A stretch of DNA of 46,565 nucleotides from Gordonia desulfuricans NBRC 100010 (GTDB lineage: Bacteria > Actinomycetota > Actinomycetes > Mycobacteriales > Mycobacteriaceae): the NCBI RefSeq assembly GCF_001485495.1, contig NZ_BCNF01000078.1, positions 1 through 46,565 on the forward strand. The letters run 5' to 3'. Below, piece after piece: positions 30,941-41,477 of the stretch. The notes under the pieces are model-generated. The model made no database searches, had not been told where the DNA came from, and was given only the letters and a program-made list of their open reading frames with translations. Both the position numbers and the translations under genes were made by a program. The first letter of the stretch is position 1. Every line of letters starts with the position of its first letter.

Positions 30941-30967
30941 CCTTCGGGCGGATCGCGGTGGGCCCTG

Positions 30968-32230
30968 TCAGCCGGCGGGGCCGTACACCTCGACGGTCGG
31001 GCCGCGCTGTTCCACCACCGACTCGCCGGCCACCCGCAGGCTCACCGTGCCACCGGTGTATCCCTCGCGCTTCAGCGCGATGGTCCGCACCGGTCTGCCG
31101 GTCGCGGGATCACGCACACTGACCCCCGACGGTCCCGGGAGCAGCAACTCCCCGGCCATCATCTCGCCGGGACCCAGCGTCGAGGGCACCAGGTAGCGCG
31201 GACGTAGCGACTGCGCGTCGAGCACCACGGTGGCGGTGCCGGTGAAGTAGGTGATGACCCCGCCGGAGGTCAGCGGGATGCTGTCGGCCGGGGGTGCCGG
31301 GTTGCCCTGGACGATGTCGGTGCCCGCCGGTGCGCCGTCGGTGTCGAACAGTCGGATGGTGGGCCTGCTCGGGGCGGACGCGTTGGTCCCGCCGTCGTAG
31401 ACCGCGATCGCCGACCCGCTCATCGCGATGACCACCGGGGGTGGGCCGGTCGCGATGTCGGTGATCAGCGACGACCCGTACTGGGTGACCTTCTCGTTGC
31501 TGTCGAGCAGCGCCCCGAGCACGGTCAGCCGGTACCCGGGATCGTCGGCACAGCGTTCGATCACCGTGAGGCGATCGCCGGAGATGGCCGAGGAGAACAG
31601 GGTGCAGTCCGTCCGGCCGGGCTGCACGTCGGGATTGACCGGGGCGATGACCCGGCCGTACTCGATGCCGCGGACCAGATTGGATCCCCACGTCTCCAGC
31701 CGGCCGGGCCCTTGCGCCAGCACATAGCCGGAGTCGGTGACCAGATGCAGGGTGTCGTCGGCGTCGCTGGTCCGGTTGCCGACGCGGCGCCCGGTGCCAC
31801 CGTCGAGGGCGGTGACCTCCGAGCATCCACGGGAGTTGCGATAGACCGCGAGTACCTCGTCGGCACTGTTCGGCCACGCCGCCGCGGCGGTGCACAGCGG
31901 GATGTCGCGGGAGTAGCGCCACACCTGGTGCCCGGTCTCCGGGTCACGGCCGGTGACCTCGCCGCCGTCGGCGGTGACGATCAGCGACTTGGTGATCGCC
32001 GGGGTGCCGGTGGCCGCCGACGCCGCATGCCAGCGGGCGACGAAGGCGGCCGGTACGACGTCGGCAGGTGCGAACGCCGGGGAGTCCGATGTGGCCTGGA
32101 CGTCGTCGGCGTGGCGAGCGGGAGAGACGTACCAGACCGCCACACCGGCGACGACGAGCACCACGACGATGACAGCGCTGACCACCAGGTCGACGCGGGT
32201 CCTGCGTTCCGGTGTGATCGGTGTCCGCAC
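30968..32230 (-). CDS. Membrane-anchored PQQ-like beta-propeller protein, Rv3212-like
   Basis: About 420 residues. A short cytoplasmic N terminus and one transmembrane anchor (LVVSAVIVVVLVVAGVAVWYV, about residues 14-34) precede a secreted domain of repeated beta-strand units. Examples are SLIVTADGGEVTGRDPETGHQVWRY, TALDGGTGRRV and VRDPATGRPVRTI, the 'dGxvtgrdpeTGkevW' style of PQQ-like propellers. Cysteines occur in pairs in the extracytoplasmic part. GTG 32230 is preceded by AGGA at good spacing and lies 50 bases after the rhlE stop, so it is probably the second gene of a rhlE operon. It matches Rv3212 in place and size. Function unknown. Confidence 0.85.
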   Translation of the reverse strand: MRTPITPERRTRVDLVVSAVIVVVLVVAGVAVWYVSPARHADDVQATSDSPAFAPADVVPAAFVARWHAASAATGTPAITKSLIVTADGGEVTGRDPETGHQVWRYSRDIPLCTAAAAWPNSADEVLAVYRNSRGCSEVTALDGGTGRRVGNRTSDADDTLHLVTDSGYVLAQGPGRLETWGSNLVRGIEYGRVIAPVNPDVQPGRTDCTLFSSAISGDRLTVIERCADDPGYRLTVLGALLDSNEKVTQYGSSLITDIATGPPPVVIAMSGSAIAVYDGGTNASAPSRPTIRLFDTDGAPAGTDIVQGNPAPPADSIPLTSGGVITYFTGTATVVLDAQSLRPRYLVPSTLGPGEMMAGELLLPGPSGVSVRDPATGRPVRTIALKREGYTGGTVSLRVAGESVVEQRGPTVEVYGPAG

Positions 32231-32279
32231 CGGCGGTTCCTGATGCTCGGTTGGCGTCGAGATCGCTTCTGCCCCTGAG

Positions 32280-33911
32280 TTATTCGGCGGCAGCCGCGGC
32301 CGGGGCGCTCTCGTCTGCGCTCTCGGTGGTGCCGGCGTCCCCACCGCTGCGGCGGCGGGCGCCGCCGCGACGACGGCGCCGGCGACGGGGTGCACCGTCG
32401 GTGCCCTCACCGTCGCTCTTGCCCTCGGCTGCGGAACCCTCGGCTGCGGTGTCCGGGGTGGCGACCGCGGAGTCGGCGGCTGCGTCGCCGGTGTTCTCGG
32501 CCGCATCGTCGTTCACCGTCTTGCCGCCACGGGTCCGACGACGGGTGCGGGTACGGGCCGGACGCTCGGCCCGGGGACGTCGCTCGCCCTCGTCGGACTC
32601 ACGCTCGCGCTTGGGCTTGGCGATCCGCCCGGTCGCCGACTCCGGGATACCGAGCTCCTCACGCAGGTGCTCGGAGGTGGAGTAGGTCTCTGCCGGGGCG
32701 GGGACCTCGAGCTTGAGGGCGTTGTTGATCAGCTCCCAGCGGTGCAGCTCATCCCAGTCGACCAGGGTCACCGCGGTACCGGTACGTCCCGCGCGACCGG
32801 TGCGGCCGATCCGGTGCACGTAGGTCTTGTCGTCCTCCGGGCACTGGTAGTTGATGACGTGGGTGACGTCGTCGATGTCGATGCCGCGGGCGGCGACATC
32901 GGTGGCGACGAGGACGTCGATGTCGCCGTTGCGGAAGCGCTTGAGCGCCTTCTCGCGCGCGACCTGGCCGAGGTCGCCGTGCACGGCGCCGACCGCGAAG
33001 CCGCGCTCGGCGAGGTCGTCGGCGACCTTCTGTGCGGTCCGCTTGGTGCGGGTGAAGATCATCGTGGCGCCGCGACCCTCGGCCTGCAGGATGCGTGCGA
33101 CCAGCTCGGCCTTGTCCAGGGCATGGGCGCGGTAGACGTACTGCGTGGTGCGCTCGTGCACCGCGGAGTCGTTGGCGTGCTCGGCGCGGATGTGGGTCGG
33201 CCGGTTGAGGAAGGTGCGGGCAAGGGTGACGATGGGGCCCGGCATGGTGGCCGAGAACAGCATCGTCTGCTTGTCGGCGGGCAGTGCCGAGATGATCCGC
33301 TCGATGTCGGGCAGGAAGCCCAGGTCGAGCATCTCGTCGGCCTCGTCGAGCACCAGCACCGAGACCTTGCCGAGGATCAGATGACCCTGGTTGGCCAGGT
33401 CGAGGAGGCGACCGGGGGTGCCGACGACGACGTCGACGCCGGCCTGCAGCTCGGAGATCTGCGACTCGTAGGGGCGGCCGCCGTAGATCGCGGTGATCCG
33501 GATCCTGCGCTCGGTGCCGTCGGCGAGGGTGACGTCGAGTTTGCGGGCGGCCACCTCGAGGTCGCCGGTGACCTGCAGGCAGAGCTCGCGGGTCGGGACG
33601 ATGATCAGCGCCCGCGGCGTGGTGTCGAGGGCGCGCACCCCGGTGTCGGCGGCGTTGGCCAGCCGGTGCAGCAGCGGGACGCCGAAGCCGTAGGTCTTGC
33701 CCATGCCGGTGCGGGCCTGACCGATGAGGTCGTCGCCGGCCAGCGCCAGCGGCAGGGTGAGTTCCTGGATCGCGAAGGTGTGGGTCTTGCCGTCGTCGGC
33801 GAGCGCCTCGACGATCTGGGGGTCGACGCCGAGCTCGGCGAAGGTCGGCGAGCTGTGGGTCTCGTCGACGATGGTCGTCTGCACGTCTGATTCGGTTCCG
33901 GTATCGGTCAT
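32280..33911 (-). CDS. rhlE: DEAD-box RNA helicase RhlE
   Basis: A 543-residue ATP-dependent RNA helicase. Motifs in order are: Q motif (Q49 in THTFAIQELTLP); I (ARTGMGKT, 66-73); Ia (VPTRELCLQ); Ib (GTPGRLLDL); II (VLDEADEML); III (FSATMPGP); IV (MIFTRTKRTAQ); V (VATDVAARGIDI); VI (HRIGRTGRAG). The C-terminal about 120 residues are disordered, with Arg-rich and Glu/Ala-rich blocks that probably bind RNA. It works in ribosome assembly and mRNA turnover. ATG 33911 is used although its Shine-Dalgarno site is weak. The about 280-base region before it, shared with the divergent ferritin-like gene, could give a long leader, as often seen for such helicases. Confidence 0.95.
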   Translation of the reverse strand: MTDTGTESDVQTTIVDETHSSPTFAELGVDPQIVEALADDGKTHTFAIQELTLPLALAGDDLIGQARTGMGKTYGFGVPLLHRLANAADTGVRALDTTPRALIIVPTRELCLQVTGDLEVAARKLDVTLADGTERRIRITAIYGGRPYESQISELQAGVDVVVGTPGRLLDLANQGHLILGKVSVLVLDEADEMLDLGFLPDIERIISALPADKQTMLFSATMPGPIVTLARTFLNRPTHIRAEHANDSAVHERTTQYVYRAHALDKAELVARILQAEGRGATMIFTRTKRTAQKVADDLAERGFAVGAVHGDLGQVAREKALKRFRNGDIDVLVATDVAARGIDIDDVTHVINYQCPEDDKTYVHRIGRTGRAGRTGTAVTLVDWDELHRWELINNALKLEVPAPAETYSTSEHLREELGIPESATGRIAKPKRERESDEGERRPRAERPARTRTRRRTRGGKTVNDDAAENTGDAAADSAVATPDTAAEGSAAEGKSDGEGTDGAPRRRRRRRGGARRRSGGDAGTTESADESAPAAAAAE

Positions 33912-34179
33912 GTGGTTTTCGTGTGCCTTTCGTATCTGCTCGAGCACGCACGAAAGGCTCCACATGACCGCGAGCGCCGGGAATCGACGTATCTCGCGGG
34001 CCGTCGCGCGGCCGTCGGGGGCCGCGTCGGACGGCGGGTGTGGGCTCGAAGTGCGCGCACAATGCCGGGTGGTCCGCGGTCGCGGGGCAGTCGGGCTGCC
34101 GGACATCCACGTGGGTGGAACGCAACGTCCGCGGTACTACACCGACCATCAGTGTACGTGGTGGCCTCGGCGGACCCGT

Positions 34180-34185
34180 TACCAT
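34180..34185 (+). promoter_or_regulatory. -10 box of a leaderless promoter (ferritin-like gene)
   Basis: TACCAT at 34180-34185 ends six bases before ATG 34192, so transcription should begin at the A of the start codon. The gene has no Shine-Dalgarno sequence, which supports leaderless translation. Confidence 0.6.
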
Positions 34186-34191
34186 CAGTGC

Positions 34192-34881
34192 ATGTCGCCG
34201 TCTGCCGATGCGTCCGAGCCCCTCCCGACATCCTCGATCGACCCGGACGACGGTGCGATCGCCAAGCTCTTCGCGGTCCTGCTCGCCGGCGAATACGCCG
34301 CCTTCTACCGCCTTGTCGCCGAGTCGTCGATGGCCCCGGACGAGGATGCCGGCATCGCCATCGCCCGCATGGCGACCTCGGAGTTCGCGCACTACGAGAT
34401 GCTCGCCGAGCAGGTGACGCGACGCGGACTCGACCCGGTGGAGTCGGTGGTGCGCTACCGCAAGGTGTTCGACCAGTATCACGACGCGACGACGCCCAAG
34501 ACCTGGCTGGAGGCGCTGGTCAAGGCGTATGTCGCCGATGGCCTGGCCGCCGATTTCTACAACGAGCTGTCCCAGATGCTGCCCGCGTCGGTGCGTGAGG
34601 TGGTGGCGTCGGTGATGGCCGAGACCGGTAATTCCCAGTTCGCGCGGGACCACGTCAACGCCGCGATCGCGGCCGATCCCGACCTGCGTTCCCCGTTGAC
34701 GCTGTGGGGCCGACGCCTGCTGGGGGAGGCGGTGACCCACACGCAGTGGGTGCTCGCCGCCGAGGACGACGTGATGGATCTGCTGTTCGCCGGGGCGTCG
34801 TCGCTGCACGGCGTCGCCGACTTCTTCGAGACGGTCTCGGCACGGCATGCGCAGCGGATGGCCGATCTCGGTCTCGGCTGA
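34192..34881 (+). CDS. Ferritin-like-fold protein, MiaE/Rv3210c-like
   Basis: A 229-residue, all-helical protein of the ferritin-like superfamily. Helices carry possible iron ligands: LLAGEYAAFYRLVAES, ARMATSEFAHYEMLAEQ (E-x2-H pair), and in the second half SVMAETGNSQFARDHVNAAI and GEAVTHTQWVL. The E-x2-H of SEFAHYEML is the classical diiron half-site; the second half-site is less clear, so catalytic diiron chemistry (for example tRNA hydroxylation as in MiaE) is uncertain. It corresponds to Rv3210c in place and size. It is divergent from rhlE and has a leaderless promoter (34180-34185). A gap of 224 bases separates it from the DUF3107 gene. Confidence 0.85.
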   Translation: MSPSADASEPLPTSSIDPDDGAIAKLFAVLLAGEYAAFYRLVAESSMAPDEDAGIAIARMATSEFAHYEMLAEQVTRRGLDPVESVVRYRKVFDQYHDATTPKTWLEALVKAYVADGLAADFYNELSQMLPASVREVVASVMAETGNSQFARDHVNAAIAADPDLRSPLTLWGRRLLGEAVTHTQWVLAAEDDVMDLLFAGASSLHGVADFFETVSARHAQRMADLGLG

Positions 34882-35105
34882 GACCGGGTTGCGGCCGGGT
34901 TCCGCAGGCCGCGGACGCCCGCGCCTTCCGTCCCGGATCGGCCCTGCGGGCCGCGCTCGTCTCCGGGGATGCGGTTCAGCCCATAGCGGAGCGGCTGACA
35001 TCGGTCGGCGACGCTGGATTAACCTGGTTCGGCGAGCGGATGTTCGGCGACGATGCGTCACCGTCGAGCCCGCGCACGAGCTCCAACCACAACCGAAGGG
35101 TGGCC

Positions 35106-35336
35106 ATGACCGTTGAAGTGAAGATCGGCATCACCGACAGCCCGCGCGAACTGTCGATCGCCTCGGCATTGCCGGCCGAGGATGCACTCGCCGCGGTCGA
35201 GGCCGCACTCGCCGGGAAGCAGGAACTCCTGGTGCTCACCGACGACCGCGGGTCGCGGTTCCTGGTGCCGGTCACCAAGATCGCCTACGTCGAGGTCGGC
35301 GCCGCCGAGGGACGCCGGGTGGGCTTCGGTTCCTGA
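35106..35336 (+). CDS. DUF3107 protein (TB9.4/Rv3208A-like)
   Basis: A 76-residue conserved actinobacterial protein. It begins MTVEVKIGITDSPREL, has AALAGKQELLVLTDDRGSRFLVPVTKIAYVEVG and ends RRVGFGS, which I recognise as the DUF3107/Rv3208A family. It has no membrane segment or cysteine. ATG 35106 has GAAGGG upstream. A TAACCT box about 80 bases upstream may be its promoter. A terminator follows at 35358-35401, and the TetR gene converges from the other side, as in M. tuberculosis. Molecular function unknown. Confidence 0.9.
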   Translation: MTVEVKIGITDSPRELSIASALPAEDALAAVEAALAGKQELLVLTDDRGSRFLVPVTKIAYVEVGAAEGRRVGFGS

Positions 35337-35357
35337 CCGGTCGCGTTCACCGCAGAC

Positions 35358-35401
35358 ACCGACGGCTGCCGGTTCCCCTCGCGGGGACGGCAGCCGTCGG
35401 T
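35358..35401. terminator. Hairpin between DUF3107 and TetR genes
   Basis: ACCGACGGCTGCC (35358-35370) pairs perfectly with GGCAGCCGTCGGT (35389-35401); the loop can form a second small stem (CCCC/GGGG). On the plus strand it is followed by CGTTTCTGT. It lies between convergent genes and probably serves both. Confidence 0.85.
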
Positions 35402-35462
35402 CGTTTCTGTGCTCGTCGGGCTCGTGCGCCGGCCGGGTCCTCCCGGTGCGCCGGGTTCGGTG

Positions 35463-38705
<3,243 letters not shown>

Positions 38706-38827
38706 GTTCCGGCGCGAACCGGCCCACCGACACCGCGATCGGCCGATCGTCCGGCCCGGCGTCCGCAGGGGCACGTCACCGCGTCGTTCCCGGGGATTGC
38801 CCGGCGGGCTCGGTAATCTCTGCAGAT

Positions 38828-39682
38828 GTGAACACTGTCGAGCCGCCCGATCATGTGCTGAACACATTCGGGTTGACCTCCCACCCGCCGATCGCGATGG
38901 GCGACTCGTGGCTGGGCGGCTGGCGTGTCGGCGAGGTGGTGCTGTCGCTGGTTCCCGACCACGCGCGTGCCGCGTGGTCGGCGTCGGTACGTGAGAACCT
39001 CTATGTCGAGGGGCTGCGGATCGCCCGTCCGTTCCGGGCCACCGACGGTCGCTATGTGGTGTCCGGCTGGCGGGCCGACACCTATATCGCCGGAACCCCC
39101 GAGCCACGTCACGACGAGGTGGTGTCGGTGGCCGACCGGCTGCACGAGGCCATCGCCGATCTGGACCGTCCTCGGTTCCTGCTGCAGCAGCCCGCGCCGC
39201 CGCACACCGACGTCGACGTCTTCAACGCCGCCGACCGGGCTGCCTGGGAGGATGTGCCGTTGCGGACCGCGCGCGCCGCGGGGATGGCCGAGCCGACGTC
39301 GGCGGACGGGCAGGAGAGCGTCGCGATCCTCAAGACCCTGGCGACCCTGCGTAAGCCGGTCGAGCTGAAAAACCAAGTGGTGCACGGGGATCTGTTCGGG
39401 ACCGTGCTGTTCGCCGGGGCGGCGGCACCCGGGATCACCGACATCGTGCCCTACTGGCGCCCGGCGTCGTGGGCGGCGGCGGTGGTCGTCGTCGACTCCC
39501 TCGCCTGGGGTGGCGCCGACGACGATCTGGTCCGCCGCTGGTCCGATCAGCCGGAGTGGCCGCAGATGATGTTGCGGGCCACCATGTTCCGGCTTGCCGT
39601 CCATGCCCTGCACCCCCGGTCCACCGCCGGCGCGCTACCCGGTCTCAAACGGGTCGTCGACATCGTCCGTCTGATGGTATAA
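38828..39682 (+). CDS. TIGR02569-family protein, phosphotransferase-like (Rv3205c-like)
   Basis: A 284-residue actinobacterial conserved protein. It resembles small kinase-fold (aminoglycoside phosphotransferase-like) proteins: QVVHGDLFGTVLFAG stands where such enzymes have the catalytic H-G-D, and APGITDIVPYWRP where they have the metal-binding D. The N-terminal half (GGWRVGEVVLSLV, FRATDGRYVVSGWRA) is beta-rich like a kinase N-lobe. Activity and substrate are not known. The GTG at 38828 has no Shine-Dalgarno site, and a TAATCT box (38813-38818) lies ten bases upstream, so a leaderless or near-leaderless transcript is likely. It is the last gene of the block shared with M. tuberculosis. Confidence 0.75.
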   Translation: MNTVEPPDHVLNTFGLTSHPPIAMGDSWLGGWRVGEVVLSLVPDHARAAWSASVRENLYVEGLRIARPFRATDGRYVVSGWRADTYIAGTPEPRHDEVVSVADRLHEAIADLDRPRFLLQQPAPPHTDVDVFNAADRAAWEDVPLRTARAAGMAEPTSADGQESVAILKTLATLRKPVELKNQVVHGDLFGTVLFAGAAAPGITDIVPYWRPASWAAAVVVVDSLAWGGADDDLVRRWSDQPEWPQMMLRATMFRLAVHALHPRSTAGALPGLKRVVDIVRLMV

Positions 39683-39762
39683 CCGCAGGTACGCGCAGTT
39701 CTGTCGGTGCGTTCGCATCGTCCCATCCGGCTCACACCCCCAGGTGGTGGATGTGAGAACAA

Positions 39763-39780
39763 CGTGACTTCTCAGTCACG
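39763..39780. promoter_or_regulatory. GlnR-type binding site upstream of narK
   Basis: CGTGAC-TTCTCA-GTCACG is a perfect inverted repeat (39763-39768, 39775-39780). It satisfies the GlnR patterns gTnAC-N6-GnnAC and AC-N9-AC. It is centred about 51 bases before a predicted start near 39823 (TACCGT box at 39811-39816), a usual place for an activator. The 220 bases before narK also hold CTCACA…TGTGAG (39731-39757). No other gene is visible there. Confidence 0.7.
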
Positions 39781-39902
39781 ACCGTGACAAGTGGCGCAAC
39801 ACGGCGTCCCTACCGTTGGTTCAACGATCGACGCTGATCGTCGGTCATACGGCCACAGCCCCGACGCCACAGTCACTTGTCACCAACCCGATGGGACACC
39901 AC

Positions 39903-41429
39903 ATGGCAACCTCACGCCTGCTGGACAATCTGCGAAGAGACCACACGATCACCGACTGGGATCCCGAGGACACCGTTGCCTGGGAGGGCGGCAACGCCCT
40001 GATCGCCCGCCGCAACCTCGTCTGGTCGGTGATCTGCGAACACATCGGCTTCTCGATCTGGTCGCTGTTCTCGGTGATGGCCCTGTTCATGGGACCCGAG
40101 TACGGTATCAACGCCGACCAGAAGTTCGTGATCGCGGCCACCGCCACCTTTGTCGGTGCCTGCCTGCGCGTCCCCTACACCCAGGCCACTGCGCGATTCG
40201 GCGGCCGGAACTGGGCGATCTTCTCCGCGGTGGTGCTACTCATCCCGACCGGCCTCACCATGATGCTGATGATGAACCCGGGCGAATTCGGCTTCGGTTG
40301 GTTCCTTTTCGTCGCAGCGCTCACCGGATTCGGCGGCGGCAACTTCGCCTCGTCGATGACCAACATCAACGCCTTCTATCCGCAGCGGCTGAAGGGCTGG
40401 GCTCTCGGACTGAACGCCGGTGGCGGCAACATCGGTGTGCCGGCCGTGCAGCTGCTCGGCCTGCTGGTGATCTGGCTGGCCTCGGACAAGCCCGAGATCG
40501 TCTGTGCCATCTACCTTGTCGGTCTCGCCATCGCCGGTGTCGGTGCCGCGATCTACATGGACAACCTCGATCACCAGACCTCCAGCGGCCGTGCGATGAT
40601 CGACTGCCTCAAGCACTACGACAGCTGGTTGATCTCCATCCTCTACATCGGCACCTTCGGATCGTTCATCGGCTTCTCCTTCGCGTTCAGCCAGGTGCTC
40701 AACATCTCGTTCAAGTCATCCGGTGAGACCGCCGCCGCGGCAGCACTTTCGGCCGCACAGATCGCCTGGATCGGTCCGCTGCTGGGATCGCTGTTCCGTC
40801 CGCTCGGGGGGAAGTTCGCCGACCGCTTCGGCGGTGGCAAGGTCACCCTGTGGTGCTTCGTCGGCATGGTCGCCTCCTCGATCATCCTGGTGATCGCCGG
40901 AACCGTCGCCGACGGACATGCGGGCCACAAGATCGAGACGCCGCAGCTGGCCGGATTCATCGTCGGGTTCATCCTGCTGTTCGCCATCTCTGGTATCGCC
41001 AACGGCTCTGTCTACAAGATCATCCCGACGATCTTCGAGCACAAGTCCCGCAACCTGACCGGTGTGGACGGCATGGCCCGCACCCTGTGGTCGCGGTCGA
41101 TGTCGGGAGCACTGATCGGGATCGCCGGTGCGGTCGGCGCGCTCGGCGGCGTCGCGATCAACCTGGTGCTGCGCAGTAGCTACAAGGCCAACCAGTCGGC
41201 CACCATCGCGTTCTGGATCTTCCTGGCCTTCTACGTGATCGCCGGTGTCATCACCTGGTGGTTCTACGCCCGCCGGGAGGTCGTCCTCGACCCGAACTAC
41301 AGCCACACCGACGACATCCACGTGGTCTCACCGGAAATCGCTGCGGCACTGGAGGGTTCCGGTAAGAGCGCAGAGTCCACCGACACCGCAGAAGCCACCG
41401 ACGCCGAGACCGTCGAGGCGAAGGCCTGA
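39903..41429 (+). CDS. narK: Nitrate/nitrite transporter, NarK/NasA family
   Basis: A 508-residue major facilitator for nitrate import and/or nitrite export. The family signatures are GNFASSMTNINAFYPQRLKGWALGLNAGGGNIG (the nitrate signature of helix 5) and, in the second half, GIANGSVYKIIPTIF. A motif-A-like loop GGKFADRFGGGKVTL lies between helices 8 and 9. Twelve helices can be placed; the C terminus (residues about 465-508) is acidic and Ala/Glu/Thr-rich. ATG 39903 has GGGA upstream; ATG 39891 would add four residues. It leads the nir operon, with 48 bases to nirB, and is preceded by a GlnR-type site, so nitrogen-limitation control is expected. Confidence 0.93.
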   Translation: MATSRLLDNLRRDHTITDWDPEDTVAWEGGNALIARRNLVWSVICEHIGFSIWSLFSVMALFMGPEYGINADQKFVIAATATFVGACLRVPYTQATARFGGRNWAIFSAVVLLIPTGLTMMLMMNPGEFGFGWFLFVAALTGFGGGNFASSMTNINAFYPQRLKGWALGLNAGGGNIGVPAVQLLGLLVIWLASDKPEIVCAIYLVGLAIAGVGAAIYMDNLDHQTSSGRAMIDCLKHYDSWLISILYIGTFGSFIGFSFAFSQVLNISFKSSGETAAAAALSAAQIAWIGPLLGSLFRPLGGKFADRFGGGKVTLWCFVGMVASSIILVIAGTVADGHAGHKIETPQLAGFIVGFILLFAISGIANGSVYKIIPTIFEHKSRNLTGVDGMARTLWSRSMSGALIGIAGAVGALGGVAINLVLRSSYKANQSATIAFWIFLAFYVIAGVITWWFYARREVVLDPNYSHTDDIHVVSPEIAAALEGSGKSAESTDTAEATDAETVEAKA

Positions 41430-41477
41430 CCGGGCCTGGCAGACGAGAGCAGTACACGCATGACGAAGGGAACCGAG

